Of a stretch of DNA of 64,000 nucleotides, positions 17,888-26,703 are shown piece by piece (within the stretch, counting starts at the first letter, position 1; every line of letters begins with the position of its first letter). The DNA is taken from contig CAZDCD010000022.1 in the NCBI GenBank assembly GCA_964503885.1, positions 1 to 64,000 of the forward strand, read 5' to 3'. Below the pieces are notes generated by a model. The model was not told the origin of the DNA. It saw nothing but the letters and a program-made list of their open reading frames with translations, and did not search any database. The stretch is from CAZDCD01 sp964503885 (GTDB lineage: Bacteria > Bacteroidota > Bacteroidia > Bacteroidales > UBA10428). Made by a program: the position numbers and the translations under genes.

Positions 17888-19216
17888 TTATGTTTTATCC
17901 CTGATATTCTTCACAAATTGCTGAACCTGTGAAACCGAGACAGTTTTATTCCTGAAATATTCCGCAGCGGCTGCAATTTCGTTCTCAGAAGCGTTCAATC
18001 CGTGCAGAATATTGGAAAGGTGCAGCTGCATATGCCCTTTCTGAATACCGACGGTGATCAGTGATTTTACGGCACTGAAGTTATTTGCAAGTCCGGCTGC
18101 CGAGGCAATTTGCATAAGCTGCTTTGCCGAAGGCTTTCCGAGAATCTCGAGCGCCCTTCTGGCCAGGGGGTGCAATCTGGTAAGTCCCCCCACAGTCCCC
18201 ACCGTAAGCGGAATTTCCAGGCCAAAACGGAAAGTATCCCCGGTAATTGAGACTTGCGACAGTCCCCTGTAGTTCCCTGTAACCGATGCCCAGGCATGAC
18301 CCTGCGCTTCGGCTGCCCTGTAATCATTGCCGGTTGCCATAAGCACTGCATCAATGCCATTGTATATGCCTTTGTTATGGGTAACAGCCCTGTATGTATC
18401 AGCGGACGCAATATCCACTGCCATCTTGAATTTTTTTGCAAAGTTCAGGGGCGAAATACCGGCAGATCCGCTCGATAGTTCGTCGATCCTGCATTCTACA
18501 AATGTTTCAACTATACACTCCGGGGCATGGTTGGAAAGAATTGCCATGATGATCTCCAATCGGCTTCCCTCCTTTTCAGAGCCGGTGAAATCAATAAATG
18601 CTGAATGAAAAACCGCTGCCATTTTTTCCAGCACCGAATTGATAAAATTTGCACCCATTGAATCAGCGGTCTCAAATTTTACAAACAACTGGTAATAGTT
18701 TTCAAGGACACCTGTCTTATCGATCAGTTCAAGACCGGCGATTCCGCCCCCTCTTTTTTGCATATTTTGTGTCAGTTCATTTGTGCTCCGGATCAGTTCA
18801 GGTTTAAAGCGGTTGAAAAAATATCTCAGCTCTTCAGCATTTCGCGACCATAAAAAATGCACCTGTCCTGTCTTCACCGTTGATTTAACAGTTGACCTGA
18901 ACCCTCCTCTCTCACTCCAGTATCCGGCGCCAGCAGATGCGGCAGCTACTACCGAGCTTTCTTCTATTACCATTGGAACAGTATACTGCCGATCGTTGAT
19001 GATGAAATTGGGGGCAACACCAAATGGCAGGTAAAAATTCGATACGGTATTTTCAGAAAATTCATTATACAATTGCCGGTATGAAGCGTCAGCATGGAGA
19101 TGCGAATCAAGATCGATTTTTAGACCCGCTCCGTCTGGTACCAATTCTTTCAGAAATGCAATTTTTTCCGGGCGTGATAACCTGGAGAACCCGCTTATGA
19201 TCTTATGACCGCTCAT
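17888..19216 (-). CDS. mvaA: Hydroxymethylglutaryl-CoA reductase, class II
   Basis: A 442-residue class II (bacterial, soluble) HMG-CoA reductase. It has the N-terminal GFSRLSRPEKIAFL, LPFGVAPNF, the catalytic Glu in VIEESSVVAAAS (residues 85-86), the catalytic Lys in THNKGIYNGIDAV, the Asp of MATGND, and the C-terminal GHMQLHLSN region that carries the catalytic His. The family interconverts HMG-CoA and mevalonate with NAD(P)H. Databases often call it 'degradative' after the Pseudomonas enzyme, but downstream kinases and a decarboxylase argue for synthesis of mevalonate here. Its ATG overlaps the IDI stop by one base (TAATG). Confidence 0.93.
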   Translation of the reverse strand: MSGHKIISGFSRLSRPEKIAFLKELVPDGAGLKIDLDSHLHADASYRQLYNEFSENTVSNFYLPFGVAPNFIINDRQYTVPMVIEESSVVAAASAGAGYWSERGGFRSTVKSTVKTGQVHFLWSRNAEELRYFFNRFKPELIRSTNELTQNMQKRGGGIAGLELIDKTGVLENYYQLFVKFETADSMGANFINSVLEKMAAVFHSAFIDFTGSEKEGSRLEIIMAILSNHAPECIVETFVECRIDELSSGSAGISPLNFAKKFKMAVDIASADTYRAVTHNKGIYNGIDAVLMATGNDYRAAEAQGHAWASVTGNYRGLSQVSITGDTFRFGLEIPLTVGTVGGLTRLHPLARRALEILGKPSAKQLMQIASAAGLANNFSAVKSLITVGIQKGHMQLHLSNILHGLNASENEIAAAAEYFRNKTVSVSQVQQFVKNIRDKT

Positions 19217-20214
19217 TATTTATGGATTGTCAGATAGGAGCTGGCCAGCATATAACCCTTTACCTGCAGCTCAACAAACCTGTACAGATCGTCGTAATCC
19301 TCTTTTGCATGCCTGAGATATGCAGATGCCTGTCCGTATACTGCAGGAAGACTGAGTTTGCTGATGAGAAAATATCCGTCGAGAAAATTCCGTATGCCGC
19401 CGGAAATAATAACCTGCCGGCAAAGAACCTTTTCATGCTCATCCGAGGCAATGCTGTTCACATAGCCTACCATGCTTTCGGCATCTTCACCTATAGTTGC
19501 GAAGGGTTCAAATAACTCCCTGGAAACAAGGTCACTTCGCATCAATTCAATTTTGGCAAAGTTGGTGCCGCCGAAAGAAGCAAATTCTATGGCAGCAAGA
19601 GGCAGTCTCATCAACTGTCGAAGGCTTTCAGGACCCATGCCCTGTCCGACTTCCTTAACAATAACGTTAAAATCTGCTTTATTGATACACTTTTTTATGG
19701 TCTCGATCGGGGCAATGGTAAGCCGGTCACCTTCGGGTTGTATCCATTCCTGCATAGGATTGACATGTATGATCAGCCCGTCGGCCTGCAGTCTGTTAAC
19801 CAGTTCCGTTATCTCATGAAATGTATTTTGCTTAAGTGATTGTTCGATCTGGCTTATTCCCAGATTGGCATATAGCGGCAGTTCATTGCCGATAACGGGT
19901 CGCATGTTGAAATCATTGAAATGTGTATCGTCACTGAGGATAACTCTGCATGAACCAAGGCCCATACCCATACCGAATTCACGGCAAACCCTGGCAAGGT
20001 TCGTATTTATTTTCCGTGCAAGTTTTGTACCGCCGGTCATGCTGGATACCCACATGGGTACTTTCTGAGTTTTTCCCAAAAAAGAAAATGGTTTCATTGC
20101 TCCGACCGGATGGGGTTTCAGCAATGGCTCATAATAGAAGCGGGAATCCCTGTCTTTCGGTTCCATCTGCGACTGCAAAGCCATAACAATATGGTCGCTT
20201 TTTCGGTTTTCCAT
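19216..20214 (-). CDS. fni: Isopentenyl-diphosphate delta-isomerase, type 2 (FMN)
   Basis: A 332-residue TIM-barrel flavoenzyme that interconverts isopentenyl and dimethylallyl diphosphate. Type 2 marks are RKSDHI at the N-terminus, VSSMTGG (FMN/substrate), MGMGLGSCR, HVNPMQEWIQPEGD, VIVKEVGQGM and FASFGGTNFAKIE. It needs FMN, NADPH and Mg2+. It lies 10 bp after the acyl-CoA dehydrogenase gene, so the isoprenoid genes follow the leucine-pathway genes with no promoter-sized gap. Confidence 0.92.
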   Translation of the reverse strand: MENRKSDHIVMALQSQMEPKDRDSRFYYEPLLKPHPVGAMKPFSFLGKTQKVPMWVSSMTGGTKLARKINTNLARVCREFGMGMGLGSCRVILSDDTHFNDFNMRPVIGNELPLYANLGISQIEQSLKQNTFHEITELVNRLQADGLIIHVNPMQEWIQPEGDRLTIAPIETIKKCINKADFNVIVKEVGQGMGPESLRQLMRLPLAAIEFASFGGTNFAKIELMRSDLVSRELFEPFATIGEDAESMVGYVNSIASDEHEKVLCRQVIISGGIRNFLDGYFLISKLSLPAVYGQASAYLRHAKEDYDDLYRFVELQVKGYMLASSYLTIHK

Positions 20215-20224
20215 GTAGCGGATG

Positions 20225-21373
20225 TTATCTTAATCCCATGTATCTCGAAATTACTACCCTCAGAATTTCAGAAGTCCCCTCCCCGATCTGCAATATGCGC
20301 TGGTCTCTGTAGAACCTCTCAATATCATTATCTTTGAACAGCCCGTATGCGCCATGGATCTGTATAGCTTCATCGGCAACTTCCCTGGCAATTTCCGAAC
20401 AATAGAGTTTGGCCATCGCGGCTTCTTTTCCAAAAGGCTGCTTCTTATCCTTCAACCAGCATGCTTTGTAAAGCAGATTCCTGGCAAGCTCAATTTTGGT
20501 ATCCATATCGGCCAGTTTAAATGCAATGGATTGAAATTTATAGATAGGCCGTCCAAACTGTTGTCTTTTTTTTGCATATGCAACCGCCTGTTCCATGGCT
20601 CCCTGAGCCAGACCGAGTCCCATGGCTGCAATTGAAAGCCTGCCACTGTCAAGAGTTTCGAGCATAATATGTGAACCCTGTCCCCGTTTACCCAGGAGAT
20701 TTCCATCCGGCACTTTGCAATTGCTGAAAAAGAGTTTTCCGGTATCGGCAGCCCTCCACATCATCTTATTGGTGATCTTTTCTGAGCTATAACCTTCAGT
20801 TTCGCGGTCAACAAGCATAACCGACAATTCCTTTTGTCCGTCGGTTTCGTCGGTGACTACCTGCAACGTAGCTCCGGCAGATAACTCAGATGCCGAATTG
20901 GTGATGAATATTTTTGACCCATTGATGACCCACAGGCCATCTTTGAGTTCAGCTTTTGTCTCAGTACCCCTGGAATCGGAACCGGCGCCCGGCTCGGTGA
21001 GGCCAAATGCCCATAGTTTATCGCCCGTGATCAATGGAGGTATAAACTTCTTTTTCTGTTCTTCTGTTCCAAAAGAAAATATAGGTGATATCCCGAGTGA
21101 ATTATGAGAGGCCACAGTAGCTGCCTGTGAGCTGTCAATCCTTGCAAGCTCTTCCACTACTATTATATACGATAAGGTATCCAGGTCGGCCCCACCGTAT
21201 TCCCTGGGAACAAAAATGCCAAAAAGGCCCAGTTTACCCATTTTTTTTGTCAATTCAACTGAGAACATACCTTTCTCATCGAGTTCCCTTGCTTTCGGTT
21301 TAATTTCGGTTTCCGCGAAATTCCTGATTTTTATTCTCAGTTTTTCATGAGAATCATTGAGTAATGGATGCAT
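20225..21373 (-). CDS. Acyl-CoA dehydrogenase, probable isovaleryl-CoA step
   Basis: A 382-residue FAD enzyme with the standard acyl-CoA dehydrogenase layout: N-terminal helices, the FAD-binding FGLTEPGAGSDSRG (near 125-138), NGSKIFITN, and a C-terminal helix bundle with AIQIHGAYG. The catalytic base is Glu365 in QIGEGTSE, the short/medium-chain position. Classical isovaleryl-CoA dehydrogenase has Gly there and its Glu on another helix; that alternative place is Gly here (LDSGR). Context with methylcrotonyl-CoA carboxylase and methylglutaconyl-CoA hydratase suggests it makes 3-methylcrotonyl-CoA from isovaleryl-CoA, but butyryl- or 2-methylbutyryl-CoA are possible. It is separated from the MCC alpha gene by 136 bp. 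Confidence 0.85.
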   Translation of the reverse strand: MHPLLNDSHEKLRIKIRNFAETEIKPKARELDEKGMFSVELTKKMGKLGLFGIFVPREYGGADLDTLSYIIVVEELARIDSSQAATVASHNSLGISPIFSFGTEEQKKKFIPPLITGDKLWAFGLTEPGAGSDSRGTETKAELKDGLWVINGSKIFITNSASELSAGATLQVVTDETDGQKELSVMLVDRETEGYSSEKITNKMMWRAADTGKLFFSNCKVPDGNLLGKRGQGSHIMLETLDSGRLSIAAMGLGLAQGAMEQAVAYAKKRQQFGRPIYKFQSIAFKLADMDTKIELARNLLYKACWLKDKKQPFGKEAAMAKLYCSEIAREVADEAIQIHGAYGLFKDNDIERFYRDQRILQIGEGTSEILRVVISRYMGLR

Positions 21374-21509
21374 TCTGATTTTCCTTATTGCTACTATATG
21401 TGAAACACGAAATCATATTCTTTGTTTAATGTTTTTAAAAAAATGTTATACAAATTAATGGCTAATCTTATCATTTGTATTGTATTGCAGAAGGCTAAAG
21501 TAACGATTT

Positions 21510-23498
21510 TCAACCAATTTCCACCATAAGCATATTCGACTGGACCTGGCTCCCCTCCTGCACATGGATATGTTTTATTATGCCTGAAACAGGCGAAAGT
21601 ATTTTATTTTCCATTTTCATCGATTCGATAATAAGGACAGGATCATCTTTGCTGATTTTATCATCCTGTCTTGCCAGTATTTTAAGAATTTTTCCGTGCA
21701 TAGGTGAATAAATGTTTTTTTCAGATCCGGCATCAGCGGTATGTTCAGTATAGTTTTTGTGCATGTCCAGAACATCTTTCCTGATTACCTGGTATTGATA
21801 TCCACCGGAGCTCAACCATATTTTATTGTTTGGATCGGCTGAATAAACAAAAAAAAGCATTGTTCCGTTATATGTGAACGACATATGATTGGCTTCCAAA
21901 GAAAGATCCTGGAGATGAATCAGGGTACCATTGATCTCAAGCACCTGATCATTGTCTGACCCTTCAGACCATTCAATATATCTGATTTCGCCTTCGAATT
22001 CCAGTGAGAACCTGTGTATTTGCCTCCAGAACCCTATCTTTTGCCAAACAGAGCTTCCCTCATTGTTGTCAGCTCCGGGTATTCCATATAAAATTACAAG
22101 TGCAGCCGCAAGAAATACCGGTATATTTTCTGTGAGCGAGAATTTAAGTCCGGCAATAAGGTCGCGCAGATGACTATCGACGAATGTTGTCGATATCCGG
22201 TTCTTCCGAAAAGCCTCACTTTTCAGAACAGATTTCAGAAAAGGTATGTTGTGAGAAATGCCGTGAACAATCGTTTTACTGACCGCATTGTACAATTTTT
22301 TTATAGCAAGGTTTCTGTTGGCTGCTGAAGCTATTATTTTTGCGATCAACGGATCATAGTCAGCTTTAATCTCAGATCCCCGAAGGATTTCAGTATCCAC
22401 CCTTACTCCCTTGCCCACCGGTTCAATAAACAGGTCGATCCTGCCGGGTGATGGCATAAAATTATTATCCGGATTCTCTGCATAGATACGCGCTTCAATG
22501 GCATGTCCGTGCATACTTACCTCATCCTGCGTGAATGACAGCTTTTCTCCGGAAGCTATTAAAATTTGTTCCCTGACAATATCGATACCCGTGATCATCT
22601 CACTTACAGGATGTTCAACCTGGATGCGTGTATTCATTTCCAGAAAGTAAAAATTCCGGCCGGCATCAAGCAGGAATTCAATTGTTCCTGCGCCAGTATA
22701 GTGAACCGCCCGGGCAATTTGTAACGCTGTCTGCGTTATTTTTCCCCGCAGCAGCGGATCAAGGGTTACTGAAGGAGCTTCCTCGATTATTTTCTGATAC
22801 CTTCGCTGAACCGAACATTCCCTCTCGAAAAGGTGAACCACGTTCCCGGAATGATCGCCCAACACCTGCACCTCGATATGTCGTGGTTCTTTCAGGTATT
22901 TTTCAATATAAACGGTTCCGTCACCAAAATAAGACTCGGCTTCACGTGATGCTGATTCAACAGCTTCCTTTAATCCTGCCCGGGTATTGACAATCCGCAT
23001 GCCTTTACCACCTCCGCCCGCTGAAGGTTTTACAAGTACAGGAAATGGTATCTCACCGACGGTAAAGCCAGGTTCTTCAGGTTGAATAATATGGTGTTCA
23101 AGCACAGGCAGACTGAGTGAGCGGACAAATGCATTCGCCTCTGCTTTATTACCCATTAACCGGATGACCTCAGGTGCCGGGCCTATGAACAGGATACCGT
23201 TTTCCGCACAGGCAGTTGCAAACCTATGATTTTCAGAAAGAAAACCGTAACCGGGGTGAATGGCATCACACCGGTTCTTTTTTGCAATATCGATAATTTT
23301 TGGAATATTCAGGTATGTTTCCCGTAATGTTCCTGATTCCAATAGAACAACTTCATCAACAACATTCCTGTACCTTCCTGTATTCTCACCTGCAACTATA
23401 ATGCCGACTGATTTAATGTCCATTTCCCGTGCGGTTTTTGCTATACGGACAGCAATCTCACCCCTGGCGGCAATCAATATCTTTCTGATCTTATTCAT
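21510..23498 (-). CDS. 3-Methylcrotonyl-CoA carboxylase, biotin-carboxylase/BCCP (alpha) subunit
   Basis: A 662-residue protein: biotin carboxylase domain at residues 1-450 (ILIAARGEIAVRI, HPGYGFLSEN, the Gly-rich PSAGGGGKGMRIV, FLEMNTRIQVEHPVSEMITGID), a linker region, and a C-terminal biotinyl domain with the acceptor Lys628 in ESMKMEN (Ser replaces the usual Ala). It carboxylates its own biotin with ATP and bicarbonate for transfer by the beta subunit. I start at 23498 (MNKIRKILI); a longer in-frame ATG at 23585 lies deep inside the preceding gene. The start overlaps the hydratase stop by 8 bp. The beta subunit and hydratase next door identify the substrate as methylcrotonyl-CoA. Confidence 0.88.
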   Translation of the reverse strand: MNKIRKILIAARGEIAVRIAKTAREMDIKSVGIIVAGENTGRYRNVVDEVVLLESGTLRETYLNIPKIIDIAKKNRCDAIHPGYGFLSENHRFATACAENGILFIGPAPEVIRLMGNKAEANAFVRSLSLPVLEHHIIQPEEPGFTVGEIPFPVLVKPSAGGGGKGMRIVNTRAGLKEAVESASREAESYFGDGTVYIEKYLKEPRHIEVQVLGDHSGNVVHLFERECSVQRRYQKIIEEAPSVTLDPLLRGKITQTALQIARAVHYTGAGTIEFLLDAGRNFYFLEMNTRIQVEHPVSEMITGIDIVREQILIASGEKLSFTQDEVSMHGHAIEARIYAENPDNNFMPSPGRIDLFIEPVGKGVRVDTEILRGSEIKADYDPLIAKIIASAANRNLAIKKLYNAVSKTIVHGISHNIPFLKSVLKSEAFRKNRISTTFVDSHLRDLIAGLKFSLTENIPVFLAAALVILYGIPGADNNEGSSVWQKIGFWRQIHRFSLEFEGEIRYIEWSEGSDNDQVLEINGTLIHLQDLSLEANHMSFTYNGTMLFFVYSADPNNKIWLSSGGYQYQVIRKDVLDMHKNYTEHTADAGSEKNIYSPMHGKILKILARQDDKISKDDPVLIIESMKMENKILSPVSGIIKHIHVQEGSQVQSNMLMVEIG

Positions 23499-24291
23499 CT
23501 TTTGCACTTTGCCAGTTCGGACTTCTCTTCTCGAAGAAAGCACGTATCCCCTCATCTGCCTCCGGTGAGATCCTTGACCGTGCAAGGACTTCAGCTGACT
23601 CTTTAACCAGTGATTCGTCTATGTTTTTCAAGAAACATGCGTTGATCCATGTTTTCACGTTTTTCATCGCTTCAGGAACTCCGTTCCTGAGTTGGGAAGT
23701 CATATCGGTCAAATACCTGTCGAGGCCCCCTGGATTTTCAACTATGTTGTCGATGAGTCCGGCTTCTTTTGCATTTTTTCCATCCAGCTTTTTTCCGGTA
23801 AGCATAAGCTCTTTTGTGCGGTTCAACCCGATTTTTCGAAGCACATAAGGCACGATAGTACCGGGTACAAGTCCCAGCCTCACTTCGCTAAAAGCAAACA
23901 AGGTATCTTTAGGAGCACATGCAAAATCACAGGCTGTTACAAAACCGTTCGCTCCGCCGTAAGATCCGCCATGAACGGCACAGAACGTAACTTTTGGTGA
24001 ATTGTATATAGTATAGAAGCATTGCGCGAGTTTCATGCTTTCATCGAATACCAATGCATATGTTTTTTCTGAGGTATTTTTCATCCAGTTAAGGTCGGCG
24101 CCTGCACAAAATATATTCCCCCTGCCCCTTAGTATGATAAACCGTGTTTTCTTGTCGGTATTGAGCGCTTTATATGCTTTGCCAATTTCTTCGATCATGT
24201 CTATACTCAGGGCATTTCTGACTTCTGGACGGTTCAGAAATACCGTGCTGCAATCACCCCTCTGCTGAATCTCAATATTGGTAAATTTCAT
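23491..24291 (-). CDS. Methylglutaconyl-CoA hydratase (crotonase family)
   Basis: A 266-residue crotonase-fold enzyme. NRPEVRNALS starts the CoA-binding part. FCAGADLNWMKN (near residues 61-72) is the hallmark of LiuC-type methylglutaconyl-CoA hydratases, the oxyanion hole is GGSYGGANG, and EVRLGLVPGTIVPYVLRKIG supplies the second active-site Glu and the LiuC-like continuation. It hydrates 3-methylglutaconyl-CoA to HMG-CoA. That product is the substrate of the reductase encoded four genes downstream. It sits 12 bp after the MCC beta gene and overlaps MCC alpha by 8 bp. Confidence 0.85.
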   Translation of the reverse strand: MKFTNIEIQQRGDCSTVFLNRPEVRNALSIDMIEEIGKAYKALNTDKKTRFIILRGRGNIFCAGADLNWMKNTSEKTYALVFDESMKLAQCFYTIYNSPKVTFCAVHGGSYGGANGFVTACDFACAPKDTLFAFSEVRLGLVPGTIVPYVLRKIGLNRTKELMLTGKKLDGKNAKEAGLIDNIVENPGGLDRYLTDMTSQLRNGVPEAMKNVKTWINACFLKNIDESLVKESAEVLARSRISPEADEGIRAFFEKRSPNWQSAKDE

Positions 24292-24303
24292 AAATAGCAG
24301 ATT

Positions 24304-25911
24304 TTACATCCTGAATATTCCGGTCTTAGGATCGTCAAATTCCCTGTTAAGGCTTACACTTATTCCCATTGCAATTATTTTTCTGGTATCCACAGGGTCG
24401 ATGATCCCATCATCCCAGAGACGGGACGTGCTATACCAGGCAGAACCTTCAACAGCATATTTCCGGAGTATCTCTTTCCGTGTTTTCTTCTCATCTTCTG
24501 AAGATAATTTTTCTCCCTTCGCCTCAAGCTGGTCTCTTTTTATTGTGATCAGCACATTTGCAGCCTGTTCACCACCCATTACCGAAATAGAGGAATTCGG
24601 GTACATGAATAATAATCGCGGATCATACGCCCTTCCTGCCATGGCATAGTTGCCGGCACCATATGAACCTCCGAAAATAACCGTGAATTTGGGCACAGTG
24701 GAAGTGGCAACTGCATGCACCATCTTTGCCCCGTCTTTGGCGATCCCATTGTTTTCTGCACTTTTACCAATCATGAAACCGGTAATGTTTTGAAGAAAAA
24801 GAATGGGTATTTTTCTGAAATTGCACAATTCAATAAAATGTGTGGCCTTCAATGCTGACTCAGCGTACAAAATACCAAAGTTGGCGACTATTCCCACCGG
24901 GTATCCCATTATCCTTGCAAACCCTGTCACGAGGGAGGTTGCATAATTTGCTTTAAATTCGCTGAAAGCACTTTCATCCACAATACGCATAATGATCTCT
25001 CTCGGATCGACATTTTCACGGGGTGAAAGGGGTAAAATGCCATACAATTCTGCAGGATCATAAACCGGTTCAACAGTATTTTTGCAATCGAGGATTTGCT
25101 TTTTCCCTGATGGTATGGTCTCAAAGATGTCGCGGCAGATCTGAAGTGCATGCTCATCGTTCATAGCCAGATGGTCGGCCACACCCGACTTTGAAGTATG
25201 TATTACGGCTCCGCCAAGATCCTCTGAAGTAACTTCTTCGCCGGTAGCTGCTTTAACAAGAGGAGGACCGCCCAGAAAAATAGTACCCTGATTTTTCACA
25301 ATAATAACCTGATCGCTCATGGCAGGTATATAAGCTCCACCCGCAGTACAGGAACCCATAACAACCGATATCTGGGGTATACCCATTGCCGATAGCCGGG
25401 CCTGGTTGAAAAAGATCCTGCCAAAATCATCCTTGTCGGGAAAAACATTGGCCTGCTCGGGAAGAAATACGCCGCCCGAATCTACAAGATACACGCAGGG
25501 CAGGTGGTTGGTAAGTGCAATTTCCTGGGCCCTGAGATGTTTCCTGATCGTTTCTGCAATATACGTTCCTCCTTTTGCAGTGGCATCGTTTGCGATCAGC
25601 ATACATTCTTTCCCCTGGATGATCCCAATGCCTGTAACTACTCCTGCCGATGGAAAATCATTATTGTATTGGTCAAAGGCAGCAAGCGCAGACAACTCAA
25701 GAAAAGGGGTGTTCTTATCAAGAAGCAGGTTTATCCTGTCCCTCACAAAAAGTTTACCCCTGGATACGTGTTTCTTTAAAGCTTCTTCTGAACCACCCTG
25801 GACAATCTTCCTAAGAAAATTTCTGTATTCACTGATCAGTTTTTTGTATTCACCGGATTTTTGCTTAAACTCAGCAGAGGATGTATTGATTTTGGATTTT
25901 AGTTTTTCCAA
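24304..25911 (-). CDS. 3-Methylcrotonyl-CoA carboxylase, carboxyltransferase (beta) subunit
   Basis: A 535-residue carboxyltransferase with the sequence that separates MCC beta from propionyl-CoA carboxylase: CVYLVDSGGVFLPEQ, ANVFPDKDDFGRIFFNQARL, and the C-terminal ENNGIAKDGAKMVHAV, YGAGNYAMAGRAYDP and WDDGIIDPVDTRK. It transfers CO2 from biotin to 3-methylcrotonyl-CoA. It is the first gene of the operon. The start codon is TTG: no in-frame ATG lies between it and an upstream stop, and MEKLKSKINTSSAEFK fits the family N-terminus. A rare TTG start may limit translation. Confidence 0.9.
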   Translation of the reverse strand: MEKLKSKINTSSAEFKQKSGEYKKLISEYRNFLRKIVQGGSEEALKKHVSRGKLFVRDRINLLLDKNTPFLELSALAAFDQYNNDFPSAGVVTGIGIIQGKECMLIANDATAKGGTYIAETIRKHLRAQEIALTNHLPCVYLVDSGGVFLPEQANVFPDKDDFGRIFFNQARLSAMGIPQISVVMGSCTAGGAYIPAMSDQVIIVKNQGTIFLGGPPLVKAATGEEVTSEDLGGAVIHTSKSGVADHLAMNDEHALQICRDIFETIPSGKKQILDCKNTVEPVYDPAELYGILPLSPRENVDPREIIMRIVDESAFSEFKANYATSLVTGFARIMGYPVGIVANFGILYAESALKATHFIELCNFRKIPILFLQNITGFMIGKSAENNGIAKDGAKMVHAVATSTVPKFTVIFGGSYGAGNYAMAGRAYDPRLLFMYPNSSISVMGGEQAANVLITIKRDQLEAKGEKLSSEDEKKTRKEILRKYAVEGSAWYSTSRLWDDGIIDPVDTRKIIAMGISVSLNREFDDPKTGIFRM

Positions 25912-25949
25912 TGTAGTATTATGTTGTTGTATATGATCAGCTTAACAGT

Positions 25950-25981
25950 AATGTATACCTTTTGTTTAGAATTTTTGCAAA
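25950..25981 (-). promoter_or_regulatory. Possible promoter of the leucine-mevalonate operon
   Basis: On the minus strand TTTG (25981-25978) is followed 20 nt later by TATACATT (25957-25950). The spacing and the -33 box fit Bacteroidota promoters; the -7 box keeps TA but not TTTG. It would give a leader of roughly 30 nt before the TTG start at 25911. Weak evidence. Confidence 0.3.
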
Positions 25982-26154
25982 CAATTTTTAAAACACAGCC
26001 GGGATTATTAACGAAGAGCCTGCAAAGGTGTATTCAGCGTTATCATGAACAGTTGAAATCAGGATCATCCGGCTGTTTAGAAAATTGTTCATGATGAACT
26101 ACCTCGCTGCAAAGCTGACGAGGTATCAAAGGAATTCTATTTCTATCGCTGCAA

Positions 26155-26325
26155 GCAGCGGAGAACCGAGATTACGAGCTCGCCGAAGGCAATTAACTCA
26201 TTTATCCCGGTACGCTTTGCTATCGGGATTATTCCCTTCGGTCATGAGATGGTTCGTTCAACTTACCCCCGATAATTATCGGGGTCAATGCACTTTGTTT
26301 TTGAAATTTGAGTTTCACGAATAAA
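26155..26325 (+). repeat. Dispersed intergenic repeat, copy 2 (internally shortened)
   Basis: It shares with copy 3 the left module (GAACCGA, GAGCTCG, then a hairpin ending CGGGATTATTCC) and with copies 1 and 3 the right module (GGTCATGAGA, GTTCAACTTAC, CAATGCACT, GAGTTTCACGAATAAA). About 50 bp between GGTCATGAGA and GTTCAACTTAC, including the TTCGCCACGC hairpin, is missing. Positions 26267-26284 hold the same 18-bp palindrome as copy 1. Just upstream (26100-26133), TACCTCG and CGAGGTA form another hairpin. Confidence 0.8.
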
Positions 26326-26427
26326 ATTACGCATTTTCATCAGTTTTTTAGTAAATTTAGCGTGGAAAATCCTGAGCCGGTGTAACTAAATTAAACTTCG
26401 TCCGTTATATCATTAAATATACAACAC

Positions 26428-26703
26428 ATGAATTTTAGAACCAAGAATAAACGGTTGCAGAAAAAATACAACATCCCTGTTATCGGGCATTTTGCTGACA
26501 AAAGTGTACGCTTTAATTCAATTGTAGAAGCCGAGAGATTTACTGGTATTCATTATACACTGATATTTGAAGCTTGTATCGGGAAAGTATATAAAGCCAG
26601 AAATGTGTATTGGGAGTTTGAAAAGGGTACGCATTACATTAAGTACAAGACATATTACATACGGGCGATGGAAAAACTCGGAGAAGCCGAACTCAAACAA
26701 TAA
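26428..26703 (+). CDS. Small NUMOD1-like DNA-binding-type protein
   Basis: A 91-residue basic protein. After a Lys/Arg-rich start, residues 17-66 read IPVIGHFADKSVRFNSIVEAERFTG-I...-ACIGKVYKARNVYWEF (broken here), which follows the NUMOD1 pattern: a short strand, 'F.S..EA...TG' helix, 'I...C.GK' helix and a final aromatic 'Y.W.F' strand. NUMOD1 modules normally sit on GIY-YIG or HNH homing endonucleases as DNA-binding helix-turn-helix parts. Here the module stands alone, with a 25-residue tail ending 23 bp before an N run. It is closed by a strong terminator at 26884. The nuclease part is absent; function unknown. Confidence 0.5.
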   Translation: MNFRTKNKRLQKKYNIPVIGHFADKSVRFNSIVEAERFTGIHYTLIFEACIGKVYKARNVYWEFEKGTHYIKYKTYYIRAMEKLGEAELKQ

